A DNA stretch of 19,864 nt from Lachnospiraceae bacterium UBA938 (GCA_002293475.1 DBDG01000068.1:1-19864), one strand, 5' to 3'; positions 7,627 through 15,270 are shown, counted from the first letter of the stretch. The notes: a model not told the origin generated them from the sequence alone. Numbers and translations: made by a program.

Positions 7627-7668
7627 AACCCCCCGGCTTGCCATTTCTAAACTAAATGATATACATTC

Positions 7669-7677
7669 ATTAGCTGT
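7669..7677. repeat. 9-bp direct repeat, right copy, containing the ppdK stop
   Basis: ATTAGCTGT, identical to 7367-7375. The ppdK stop codon (TAA, 7670-7672 on the minus strand) is inside it, so the duplication left the reading frame intact. Confidence 0.55.
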
Positions 7678-10288
7678 TCAGCGCCGCCTGCGCCGCCGCC
7701 AGTCGGGCAATCGGTACCCGGTATGGGGAACAGGAGACGTAACTCAGCCCGGCCTTATGGCAGAACTCCACGGAGGAAGGATCGCCGCCATGCTCGCCGC
7801 AGATCCCCATCTTGATCCCCGCCTTGGCCGCCCGGCCTTTCTCGGCGGCCATCTTAACCAGCTGGCCGACGCCGCTCTGGTCTAGCCTGGCAAAAGGATC
7901 AGATTCATATATCTTATTTTTATAATAATCATCAATAAACTTGCCGGTATCGTCCCTTGAAAAGCCAAAGGTCAGCTGGGTCAGGTCATTGGTCCCGAAG
8001 GAGAAGAACTCGGCCTCTTGGGCAATTTCATCGGCAAGCAGCGCCGCTCTGGGCACTTCGATCATCGTCCCGACCTGGTAGGTGATATCGGAATTCATTT
8101 CTTTCTTCACCTGCTCGGCGGTCGCAACGACGATGTCCTTCACGAATTTCAGTTCTTTGCGCTCACCGACCAGCGGGATCATTATCTCGGGAACAATGTC
8201 ATATCCTTTTTCGTTCTTTACTTCGATAGCGGCTTCCATCACCGCCCGGGTCTGCATCCGGGCTATTGCCGGATAAGTGACCGCCAGGCGGCAGCCCCGG
8301 TGTCCCATCATCGGGTTGAACTCATGCAGGGAGTCACAGATCGCCCGGACTTCTTCCGGGTTCATCTGCATCTCGTTGGCCAGGCTGTCGATATCCTCCT
8401 GGCTGGTCGGCACAAATTCATGCAGCGGGGGATCTAGGAAACGGATGGTAACCGGCCGGCCTTCCATCACTTCATAGATGCCCTTAAAATCACCCTTCTG
8501 GTAAGGGATCAGCTCATTCAGGGCTTTCTCCCGCGCTTCTTCCGTGCGCGCCAATATCATCCGGCGGATCTTGGGGATCCGGTCGGGTTCGAAGAACATA
8601 TGCTCGGTACGGCAGAGCCCGATCCCTTCGGCTCCGTATTGAAGGGCTCTAGCCGCGTCCGCGGGAGCGTCCGCGTTGGTCCTGACCTTCAGAATCCGGT
8701 GCTTGTCAGCCCATTCCATGATCCGGCCGAAATTACCGTCAAGGCCGGCTTCAACAGTGAGAATATCGCCGTCATAAATCATGCCGGTAGAACCGTTCAG
8801 GGAAATATAATCCCCTTCATTATATACATGACCGCCCAGCTCAAAGACCTTGTCATCTTCACGGATCTGGATCTCACCGCAGCCGGAGACGCAGGCCGTG
8901 CCCATGCCGCGGGCAACGACGGCCGCATGGGAAGTCATGCCGCCGCGGACGGTCAATATGCCTTCCGCCGCATGCATACCTTCGATATCCTCCGGCGAGG
9001 TTTCTAGGCGGACGAGGATCACCCGCTCGCCCTTATCTTTGGCGGCCTTGGCTTCCTGTGCGTTAAAGTAGACCTTTCCCGCCGCGGCGCCGGGTGAGGC
9101 CGGCAGGCCCTCCCCGATCACGGTGCCGTTCTTTAGCGCCTCTTGGTCAAAGGTCGGATGGAGCAGCTGGTCCAAGGACTTGGCCTCGATGCGGAGCAGC
9201 GCTTCCTCTTCGGTTATCATCCCGTCGTCCACCAGGTCGCAGGCGATCTGCAACGCCGCCGCCGCGGTCCGCTTGCCGCTTCGCGTCTGCAGGAAGAACA
9301 GCTTGCCGTCCTCAATGGTAAATTCCATGTCCTGCATGTCGCGGTAGTGGCTTTCGAGCTTGTGGGATATCTCCATAAACTTGGCAAAGCACTCCGGCAG
9401 GTCTTCTTCCAGTCTGGTAATAGGTTGCGGTGTCCGGATCCCGGCCACGACATCTTCTCCCTGGGCATTGATCAGATATTCGCCGTAGATGCCCTTTGCC
9501 CCGGTCGAAGGGTTGCGGGTAAAGGCAACGCCGGTGCCGGATGTATCGCCCATATTGCCGAAGACCATCGCCTGGACGTTAACAGCCGTGCCCCAGTCGC
9601 CTGGTATATCGTTCATCCGCCGGTAGATGATGGCGCGTTCATTGTCCCAGGAGCGGAATACCGCCTTGACCGCTTCCATAAGCTGCACCCTAGGCTCCTG
9701 AGGGAATTCCATACCTTTTTTCTCCTGATATATCTGTTTGAAGCGGTTGATGATTTCCTTCAGGTCATCCGCCGAAAGCTCGGTGTCGAACCGGACGCCT
9801 TTGGACTCCTTGATCTCGTCCAAGATTCGCTCAAAGAAAGATTTGGGGACTTCCATGACCACATCGGAGAACATCTGGATGAAGCGCCGATAGGAATCAT
9901 AGGCAAAACGGGGGTTGCCGGTTTTCTTCGCGAACCCTTCCACCGCAATATCATTTAGGCCGAGATTCAATATCGTATCCATCATGCCGGGCATGGAAGC
10001 CCGGGAACCGGAACGGACGGAAACCAGCAGCGGGTTCCCGGTATCACCGAACAATTTGTCCTGCTTTTTTTCCAGATCAGCAAGCGCGGCGAAAATCTGC
10101 TCCTGCACTACTTCGGAAATAGCTTTTCCTTGATTATAATAATCGGTACAGGCTTCCGTCGTCACGGTAAATCCCTGCGGGATCGGCAGGCCGAGGTTGG
10201 TCATCTCCGCTAGGTTGGCGCCTTTGCCGCCGAGCAGGTTGCGCATGTCGGCACTGCCCTCTTCAAATGAATACACCCATTTCGTCAT
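7670..10288 (-). CDS. ppdK: Pyruvate, phosphate dikinase
   Basis: 872-residue cytosolic enzyme interconverting pyruvate + ATP + Pi and PEP + AMP + PPi; in anaerobic Clostridia it often works in glycolysis or gluconeogenesis. The length is essentially that of the Clostridium symbiosum enzyme. N-terminal ATP-grasp part: GGKGANLAEM at 20-29, RSGSRASMPGMMDTILNLG at 92-110, and LQTRSGKRTAAAA at about 333-345. The central phosphohistidine domain has GGMTSHAAVVARGMG with His454 as the carrier and Thr452 at the position phosphorylated by the plant regulatory protein. The C-terminal PEP/pyruvate barrel has GTNDLTQLTFGFSRDD and GICGEHGGDP with its catalytic Cys. Start ATG 10286-10288 has AGGAGA 7-9 nt upstream. 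The stop lies inside a 9-bp repeat next to the palindromic element. No PPDK regulatory protein (DUF299) gene is adjacent. Confidence 0.98.
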   Translation of the reverse strand: MTKWVYSFEEGSADMRNLLGGKGANLAEMTNLGLPIPQGFTVTTEACTDYYNQGKAISEVVQEQIFAALADLEKKQDKLFGDTGNPLLVSVRSGSRASMPGMMDTILNLGLNDIAVEGFAKKTGNPRFAYDSYRRFIQMFSDVVMEVPKSFFERILDEIKESKGVRFDTELSADDLKEIINRFKQIYQEKKGMEFPQEPRVQLMEAVKAVFRSWDNERAIIYRRMNDIPGDWGTAVNVQAMVFGNMGDTSGTGVAFTRNPSTGAKGIYGEYLINAQGEDVVAGIRTPQPITRLEEDLPECFAKFMEISHKLESHYRDMQDMEFTIEDGKLFFLQTRSGKRTAAAALQIACDLVDDGMITEEEALLRIEAKSLDQLLHPTFDQEALKNGTVIGEGLPASPGAAAGKVYFNAQEAKAAKDKGERVILVRLETSPEDIEGMHAAEGILTVRGGMTSHAAVVARGMGTACVSGCGEIQIREDDKVFELGGHVYNEGDYISLNGSTGMIYDGDILTVEAGLDGNFGRIMEWADKHRILKVRTNADAPADAARALQYGAEGIGLCRTEHMFFEPDRIPKIRRMILARTEEAREKALNELIPYQKGDFKGIYEVMEGRPVTIRFLDPPLHEFVPTSQEDIDSLANEMQMNPEEVRAICDSLHEFNPMMGHRGCRLAVTYPAIARMQTRAVMEAAIEVKNEKGYDIVPEIMIPLVGERKELKFVKDIVVATAEQVKKEMNSDITYQVGTMIEVPRAALLADEIAQEAEFFSFGTNDLTQLTFGFSRDDTGKFIDDYYKNKIYESDPFARLDQSGVGQLVKMAAEKGRAAKAGIKMGICGEHGGDPSSVEFCHKAGLSYVSCSPYRVPIARLAAAQAALNS

Positions 10289-10374
10289 ATTGATCTCTCC
10301 TTGTATTATTCTTTCCTTATAATATCCTCATTTTATGATTAATATCCGTGAGCCGCTTGTTCCAAAAGAATCAA

Positions 10375-10394
10375 CCAGCCGTCTGACCGGCTGG
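10375..10394 (-). terminator. Hairpin between the GDPD gene and ppdK
   Basis: Perfect 7-bp stem CCAGCCG/CGGCTGG with a 6-base loop, followed on the minus strand by the T-rich TTGATTCTTTT. It lies about 75 nt past the GDPD stop, and suggests ppdK is transcribed from its own promoter. Confidence 0.5.
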
Positions 10395-10468
10395 CAGAAT
10401 TTGCATATCCAATTATACCATAAATTGTTAATTTGTAAATACAAAATTTGTGCCTTAGCTTATTTCCC

Positions 10469-11323
10469 TTAACTTATTTCCTTAAGGCTGGTTGTAAGCC
10501 CTCCTAAGGGGATGAAACTGTCGAAAATGAACAGGTCAAAATCATCCCTGGCACGTTCCAGCTCTTCTTCGCTCTGGATGGTCCAGGCCACTGCGGTATT
10601 GCCGTACAGCCGACGGCACAGCCGGCGGGACAGCATCCTAGCATGGCGGTGGTTATACGCCACGAAATCCGGCCTAGTTACCCAGTTTAGCAGCAGATTT
10701 TCCAGCAGCCGGTATAACAGGCCGCGATATTTTGTTCCCGCGGAAAGCCGGTCCGCCAGCTGCCCCCGGATCACCGCCTGGCGGTTCTTCTTATACCAGA
10801 TCAGTGCCAGTGGATTAAAGGATTCAATGCAGTAGGATCCGTGATATTCGCTGAGCAGCCGGTCGGCCGCCGGACAGAGCGATATATCCTGCCAAGGTAT
10901 TTTCAGTTCCACGATCAGCGGCACCCGGCCGTCTATCATCTTAAGGACGTCCTGAAACCTTGGGATCGGCTCCGCGGAACCGTACAGCCTGTGCCGGCAC
11001 AGCTCTTCATAGGTAAAATCCGATATCCGCCCCGGCACTCGGCATATCCGATCCAAGGTGATATCATGAAATACCACCACTTCTCCGTCCTTACTCAACT
11101 GTAGATCCAGCTCAATGCCATAGCCCGCCTCCGCCGCCTTACGGAAAGCCGCCAAGGAATTTTCCGGTGCGTCGCCTTCGTTATCGTGTAAGCCCCGATG
11201 GGCATAGTAAAAGCCGCTCAGGGGCTTAAGATCGGGTTTATGGATGATTCTTGGCATAAGTGCCAGTATATACAAAAGTATAAATACTGCTAGGGCGATC
11301 AGTAAAATAATAAAACCTGCCAT
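10469..11323 (-). CDS. Membrane-anchored glycerophosphodiester phosphodiesterase
   Basis: 284-residue GDPD-family protein, expected to split glycerophosphodiesters into glycerol 3-phosphate and an alcohol. A hydrophobic helix at about 3-24 would anchor it to the membrane. The family motif follows: HRG at 42-44, PENSLAAF at 53-60, ELDLQLSKDG at 71-80 (metal ligands Glu71, Asp73) and FHD with His86. The C-terminal half holds LIVELK and IESFNPLALIWYK, typical of the TIM-barrel. Start ATG 11321-11323 has AGGAG almost touching it and GGAGGA about 14 nt upstream, so ribosome spacing is poor at both. There is no better in-frame start before the membrane helix. Which phosphodiester it uses cannot be told. 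Confidence 0.92.
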   Translation of the reverse strand: MAGFIILLIALAVFILLYILALMPRIIHKPDLKPLSGFYYAHRGLHDNEGDAPENSLAAFRKAAEAGYGIELDLQLSKDGEVVVFHDITLDRICRVPGRISDFTYEELCRHRLYGSAEPIPRFQDVLKMIDGRVPLIVELKIPWQDISLCPAADRLLSEYHGSYCIESFNPLALIWYKKNRQAVIRGQLADRLSAGTKYRGLLYRLLENLLLNWVTRPDFVAYNHRHARMLSRRLCRRLYGNTAVAWTIQSEEELERARDDFDLFIFDSFIPLGGLTTSLKEIS

Positions 11324-11362
11324 GCTCCTGTGTCAGTCCTCCGCATCTAAAATCATTGTCTT

Positions 11363-11371
11363 ATCATATCA
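11363..11371 (-). promoter_or_regulatory. Candidate extended -10 promoter of the GDPD gene
   Basis: TGATATGAT on the minus strand combines a TGn extension with TATGAT (5 of 6). No good -35 is seen. It lies about 40 nt before the start codon, divergent to the ABC-F promoter. Confidence 0.3.
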
Positions 11372-11459
11372 TTTTTCCGAGTAAAAAACTATTATTTCAC
11401 AAAATTTACTCATTCTTTACTTAGCGTATGCGAAAAAATCTAGCTGTTGCATCTTGCTG

Positions 11460-11488
11460 TTGCAAAATATTCATTTTGCTTATAGAAT
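11460..11488 (+). promoter_or_regulatory. Promoter of the ABC-F/PHP-HAD pair with internal palindrome
   Basis: TTGCAA (11460-11465, 4 of 6), 17-nt spacer, TAGAAT (11483-11488, 5 of 6). A perfect inverted repeat GCAAAAT-ATTC-ATTTTGC (11462-11479) fills the space between the boxes, and GCTGTTGCA is directly repeated just upstream. A repressor bound there would block the promoter. Confidence 0.45.
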
Positions 11489-11538
11489 AGGAATGGTGTG
11501 TAACTGCCAATTATTTATTTTACGGGAGAAAGAATATT

Positions 11539-13179
11539 ATGATAAGTGCTAATAACGTCACGCTTCGCATTGGTAAAAGGGCTTTGTTTGAAGATGTCAA
11601 CATTAAATTCACCGAGGGCAACTGTTATGGGCTGATCGGGGCTAACGGCGCCGGCAAATCGACTTTTTTAAAGATCCTGGCCGGCAAACTCGAAACCACG
11701 CGGGGCGATATTGCCATCACGCCGGGCCAGCGGCTTTCGGTACTGGAGCAGGATCATTTCAAATACGACGCATATCCGGTTATGGATGTGGTGATCATGG
11801 GCAATGATCGGCTGTATCAGATCATGAAGGAAAAAGATGCTATCTATGCCAAGGAAGATTTTTCGGATGAGGACGGGATCCGCGCCAGTGAGCTGGAAGG
11901 CGAGTTTGCCGAAATGGACGGCTGGGAAGCGGAATCGAATGCCGCGATGCTGTTAAACGGGCTGGGAATCGAGACGGAGCTCCACTATTCTGAAATGAGT
12001 GGCCTGGGCGGCAGCGAAAAGGTCAAAGTCCTGCTGGCGAAGGCCCTGTTCGGCAATCCGGATATTCTTTTGCTGGATGAACCCACCAACCATCTGGATC
12101 TGGATGCCATTGCCTGGCTGGAAGAGTTTTTGATTAACTTCCAGAATACGGTTATCGTGGTTTCGCATGACCGTTATTTTTTGAATAAAGTCTGTACGCA
12201 CATTGCTGATATAGATTATGGAAAGATCCAGCTTTATGCCGGTAACTATGATTTCTGGTATGAGTCCAGCCAGCTATTGATCCGGCAGATGAAAGAAGCC
12301 AACAAGAAAAAAGAAGAGAAGATCAAGGAACTGCAGGAGTTTATCAGCCGTTTCTCCGCCAATGCCTCCAAGTCAAAGCAGGCCACTTCAAGGAAACGGG
12401 CGCTGGAAAAGATCGAACTCGACGACATCCGTCCTTCCAGCCGCAAATATCCCTATATTGACTTCCGGCCGGAGCGGGAAATCGGCAATGAAGTACTTAC
12501 GGTAGAGGGAATATCTAAAACCATCGACGGGGAAAAGATCCTTGATAAGCTTTCGTTCATCGTCGGCCATGACGATAAGATCGCCTTTGTGGGCGGTAAT
12601 GAATTTGCCATTACTACCTTATTTAAGATCTTAAAGGGGGAACTGGAGCCTGATGAAGGAAGCTATAAATGGGGGGTTACCACTTCCGTGGCTTATTTTC
12701 CCAAAGACAGTACCGACGAATTCAGCAATGACCTGACCATCGCCGACTGGCTGACCGGCTACTCCGCCATCAAGGACGCGACTTATGTCCGCGGTTTCCT
12801 TGGCCGGATGCTGTTCGCCGGAGAAGACGGGGTCAAGCCGGTAAAAGTCCTGTCCGGCGGCGAAAAGGTGCGCTGCCTGCTCTCCAAAATGATGATCAGC
12901 GGCTCCAACTGCCTGCTCCTTGACGAACCGACGAACCATCTGGATATGGAGGCCATCACCGCCCTGAACAACGGCCTGATCAAGTTCCCCGGTGTCGCGT
13001 TGTTTGCCTGCCATGACCATCAGTTCGTACAGACCACTGCCAACCGCATCATGGAAATCCTGCCGGACGGCTCACTGATCGACAAGATCACCACTTACGA
13101 CGAATATCTGGCCAGCGATGAAATGGCCAGGAAACGCACGGTATATACGAACCAAAATGTTGAAGAAGACCTCGAATAA
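11539..13179 (+). CDS. ybiT: YbiT-type ABC-F ATPase with an unusual second ATP site
   Basis: 546-residue soluble protein with two ABC nucleotide-binding domains and no membrane segments, the ABC-F layout of ribosome-associated ATPases. NBD1: Walker A GANGAGKS at 34-41, Walker B ILLLDEPTNHLD at 176-187, H-switch SHD at 209-211. The charged linker at about 245-312 contains SRFSANASKSKQATSRKRAL, which I recall as typical of YbiT. NBD2: signature LSGGEKV at 438-444, Walker B CLLLDEPTNHLD at 458-469, H-switch CHD at 491-493. Two motifs depart from consensus: NBD1 signature is LGGSE (156-160), and NBD2 Walker A is GGNEFAITT (352-360), with Ile358 where the lysine belongs. Start ATG has GGGAGAA upstream. 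The next gene follows after 55 nt without a terminator. Its role, translation-related or resistance, cannot be fixed from sequence. Confidence 0.93.
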   Translation: MISANNVTLRIGKRALFEDVNIKFTEGNCYGLIGANGAGKSTFLKILAGKLETTRGDIAITPGQRLSVLEQDHFKYDAYPVMDVVIMGNDRLYQIMKEKDAIYAKEDFSDEDGIRASELEGEFAEMDGWEAESNAAMLLNGLGIETELHYSEMSGLGGSEKVKVLLAKALFGNPDILLLDEPTNHLDLDAIAWLEEFLINFQNTVIVVSHDRYFLNKVCTHIADIDYGKIQLYAGNYDFWYESSQLLIRQMKEANKKKEEKIKELQEFISRFSANASKSKQATSRKRALEKIELDDIRPSSRKYPYIDFRPEREIGNEVLTVEGISKTIDGEKILDKLSFIVGHDDKIAFVGGNEFAITTLFKILKGELEPDEGSYKWGVTTSVAYFPKDSTDEFSNDLTIADWLTGYSAIKDATYVRGFLGRMLFAGEDGVKPVKVLSGGEKVRCLLSKMMISGSNCLLLDEPTNHLDMEAITALNNGLIKFPGVALFACHDHQFVQTTANRIMEILPDGSLIDKITTYDEYLASDEMARKRTVYTNQNVEEDLE

Positions 13180-13234
13180 AACTTTATAAATAAATTAAAC
13201 ATATAACAAAAACAAGAAATGAGGGAAAAATCCT

Positions 13235-14941
13235 ATGAACAGGATCGACTTACATGCCCATTCCACTAGGTCGGACGGAACCCTGTCGCCCGCCGGGCTG
13301 GTAGAATATGCCGTTCAAAAGGGGCTTTCTGCCATCGCCCTGACCGATCACGATACCGTTGACGGCATTGACGAAGCCCTTATGGCCGCCCGCGGCAAGG
13401 ACCTGACCGTGGTTCCCGGCATTGAGTTTTCTACCTCACATGAAGGAACGGATATTCATATTCTGGGGCTGTTCATCGATCATCATAACACATATTTTCA
13501 GGAAAGGCTGGCTAAATTTGTCGAAAGCCGCATAAGTCGCAACCGGGAAATGTGTAAAAAGCTTCAAGCGGCCGGCATCGATATCACTTATGAAAAACTG
13601 ACCGCAGAATTTCCTGACAGCATCCTGACCCGTTCCCACTATGCCTCCTATCTATTGAGTCACGGTTATATCCGTAACTATAAGGAAGCTTTCGCGCTTT
13701 ATATCGGCGATGAGTGTCCTTATTTTGTGCCCCGTCATAAGATAACCCCGTTCCGCGCCGTGGAGATCATCTTGAAGGGAGGGGGGCTTCCGATCCTTGC
13801 CCATCCCTTTCTTTATCATCTCAGTGACACCGCCCTGGACAAGCTGACCGGTGATTTGGCGCAAGCCGGACTGGCGGGAATCGAAGTGTATTACAGCACC
13901 CACGCACCAGCCGATGAAAGGCAGCTTAAAAGGCTGGCTGACAAATACCGTCTGGCCGTCAGCGGCGGCAGCGATTTTCACGGCGATGCCAAACCCGGCC
14001 TAGACTTAGGAAACGGCTACGGAAATCTTTATGTACCGGAAAGCATCCTTGACGGACTGGTTCAGGAACTGGCCAGACGCCAGGAAACGCCGCCGGATTT
14101 CCCGTTCCGGAAGATCCTCTTTACCGACCTTGACGGTACCCTCCTTAGCGACAACAAACAAATCAGCGACTATACAAGGGGAGTCCTCGATGACTGGTGC
14201 CGTGCCGGCCATCGGCTGGTCTTCTGTTCCGGCCGGGATATCAACAGCGTGAACGACGTCCGGGAAGAACTCGGCCTGCATTATCCGGGCATGTTCCTGA
14301 TCGGTTCCAACGGCGGCCGCATCTATGACTGCGACCGGCAGGAAGTGATCTATAAGGCTTCCCTTACCAAGGAACAGGCGGTGGCGATTATCAAGGCCGC
14401 CGGTGAACACGGCATCCACTGCCATACCTATACTGACACCCATATTGTCGCGCCGGCCGAAACGGAAGCCTTGATCAATTATACGCAGATCATCCATACC
14501 CCTGTCATCATCGCCGCCGACATCGGCGCGGTACTGACGGACGAGCCGAGCAAATGCATTGCTATCGAAGCAAATGACCCGGCCAAGCTCCAGCGCTTCC
14601 GCGATCATATGCAGGCCATCCTGGGAAGCGATATCGACATGATTGTTTCCAGCCCCTATTTCCTAGAATTTATTCCCGCTGTCTCCGGAAAAGGCAATGC
14701 GCTGCGGAAGCTCTGTGAGACCCTGGGAATTCCGCCGGCTCATTCCGTCGCTGCCGGTGACCAAGAAAATGACCTGACCATGCTTCAGGCCGCCGGCTAC
14801 GCTATCGCGATGGCAAACGGTACCGATACGGTAAAAAAAGAAGCGACTGTCGTCACTTCTTTTGACAATAACCAAGACGGCCTCGCCCATGCCTTGCGGG
14901 CGCTCCTGCCTGACAATAATGCTGAGAACCCACATCCATGA
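13235..14941 (+). CDS. PHP phosphoesterase fused to Cof-type HAD phosphatase
   Basis: 568-residue fusion of two phosphate-releasing modules. Residues 1-285 are a PHP domain like the TrpH/nucleoside-bisphosphate and RNase AM group. Likely metal ligands are His7 and His9 (DLHAHS), Asp14, His39 (TDHDT), Glu64 (GIEFS), His75, His190 (LAHPF), Asp247 and His249 (SDFHG). Residues 292-568 are a Cof/type-IIB HAD phosphatase: nucleophile Asp298 in FTDLDGTLL, motif II CSGRD (331-335), SNGG at 358-361, a Lys in SGKGNAL (484-490), and motif IV AAGDQENDLTML (507-518). All catalytic positions I can check in both halves are present, so both may be active. The junction (about 283-293) is short and Pro-rich. 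GAGGG lies about 9 nt before ATG. It is probably cotranscribed with the ABC-F gene. Substrates are unknown; oligonucleotide or nucleotide ends plus sugar or nucleoside phosphates are family-based guesses. Confidence 0.93.
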   Translation: MNRIDLHAHSTRSDGTLSPAGLVEYAVQKGLSAIALTDHDTVDGIDEALMAARGKDLTVVPGIEFSTSHEGTDIHILGLFIDHHNTYFQERLAKFVESRISRNREMCKKLQAAGIDITYEKLTAEFPDSILTRSHYASYLLSHGYIRNYKEAFALYIGDECPYFVPRHKITPFRAVEIILKGGGLPILAHPFLYHLSDTALDKLTGDLAQAGLAGIEVYYSTHAPADERQLKRLADKYRLAVSGGSDFHGDAKPGLDLGNGYGNLYVPESILDGLVQELARRQETPPDFPFRKILFTDLDGTLLSDNKQISDYTRGVLDDWCRAGHRLVFCSGRDINSVNDVREELGLHYPGMFLIGSNGGRIYDCDRQEVIYKASLTKEQAVAIIKAAGEHGIHCHTYTDTHIVAPAETEALINYTQIIHTPVIIAADIGAVLTDEPSKCIAIEANDPAKLQRFRDHMQAILGSDIDMIVSSPYFLEFIPAVSGKGNALRKLCETLGIPPAHSVAAGDQENDLTMLQAAGYAIAMANGTDTVKKEATVVTSFDNNQDGLAHALRALLPDNNAENPHP

Positions 14942-14962
14942 TGTTTAGTGGGTTCTCAGCAT
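14919..14962. terminator. 15-bp perfect inverted repeat shared by two convergent genes
   Basis: ATGCTGAGAACCCAC (14919-14933) and its exact reverse complement (14948-14962) flank a 14-base loop. The stop codon of the PHP-HAD gene (14939-14941) is in the loop. On the other strand the hairpin begins 24 nt past the stop of the small acidic gene. No strong T-run on either side. A bidirectional terminator or transcript-end stabiliser is the likely role. Confidence 0.6.
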
Positions 14963-14985
14963 GCAAAAGGGATATCGGCTTAAGC

Positions 14986-15249
14986 CTACCCCTGAACGAT
15001 CAGATATCTCCCGTCGCCGACGGCAAACACTTCTTCGGCTTCCAGGATCTCATCCGACGTGGCCCCTTCCATGTCAAGGCCTTCTTCTTCGAAATATTCC
15101 CAGACTTCCTCAGCCGAATCCACGACCACGGCCATGCATTCTTCAAGAAAAGCTTCGGCCTCATCCAGATTGGAAGCCACCGGCTCCGAAAAAAGCTGCT
15201 TCTGTTTTTTTAAAAAACAGTTCAGAACAATATCGTCAAATTCATCCAT
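14986..15249 (-). CDS. Small acidic conserved-type protein of unknown function
   Basis: 87-residue, strongly acidic, soluble protein without signal peptide or membrane segment. It starts MDEFDDIVLNCFLKKQKQLF, followed by helices rich in Glu/Asp (EAEAFLEECMAVVV, AEEVWEYFEEEG) and ends with a short beta-like segment, FAVGDGRYLIVQG. I recall similar short proteins in Lachnospiraceae genomes, sometimes labelled glyoxalase, but no glyoxalase metal-site residues can be seen, so that label should not be trusted. A strong AGGAGGG lies about 6 nt before ATG 15249 and supports real translation. It lies between gltX (same strand, upstream) and the convergent PHP-HAD gene, and seems to have its own promoter. 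Confidence 0.8.
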   Translation of the reverse strand: MDEFDDIVLNCFLKKQKQLFSEPVASNLDEAEAFLEECMAVVVDSAEEVWEYFEEEGLDMEGATSDEILEAEEVFAVGDGRYLIVQG

Positions 15250-15270
15250 AACTGCCCTCCTGATAATTAT

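Larger units (their letters stand above)
7376..7668. mobile_element. GC-rich palindromic element, MITE-like or structured RNA, at ppdK stop
   Basis: A roughly 293-bp block, GC-richer than its AT-rich surroundings on the chitinase side, lies between exact 9-bp direct repeats. It contains 31-base inverted arms (7450-7480 and 7596-7626) matching at 27 positions. Nested pairs are GGACGC/GCGTCC (7486-7491, 7584-7589), TAAAGT/ACTTTA (7520-7525, 7544-7549) and GCCC/GGGC (7529-7532, 7537-7540), with outer AATGG/CCATT pairing near both ends. No open reading frame of useful length is present. The two extreme ends show only weak inverted similarity (about 8 of 13), so a classical transposon end is not proven. 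Read-outs that fit: a non-autonomous insertion, a repetitive palindromic unit, or a structured non-coding RNA. I could not match it to RNase P, SRP, tmRNA, 6S or a riboswitch I know. Confidence 0.45.
6913..7669. other. 757-bp intergenic region between chitinase and ppdK
   Basis: No protein gene is supported here. From the chitinase end it holds the chitinase ribosome site and leader, its promoter (7037-7065), an AT-rich stretch with possible regulator sites (to about 7300), a minus-strand terminator (7307-7337), and a sharply GC-richer palindromic element (7376-7668) that reaches the ppdK stop codon. The base composition changes abruptly near 7375. Confidence 0.8.

Noticed and set aside
7376..7668. 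Element as RNase P, SRP RNA, tmRNA, 6S RNA, riboswitch or HEARO/OMEGA RNA
   Set aside because: I found none of the conserved core sequences I know for these classes on either strand and no associated gene; only a covariance-model search could revive this.
7376..7668. Element as a retron RNA (long inverted repeats flanking a structured centre)
   Set aside because: No reverse transcriptase gene is in the window; both flanks are ordinary metabolic or chitinase genes.
9143..9958. 271-codon plus-strand frame inside ppdK
   Set aside because: Antisense shadow of a GC-rich conserved gene; no ribosome site, no recognisable family.
10289..10468. ppdK promoter
   Set aside because: A TATTAT box is present about 30 nt before the ppdK start, but no -35 at acceptable distance; not enough to list as a feature.
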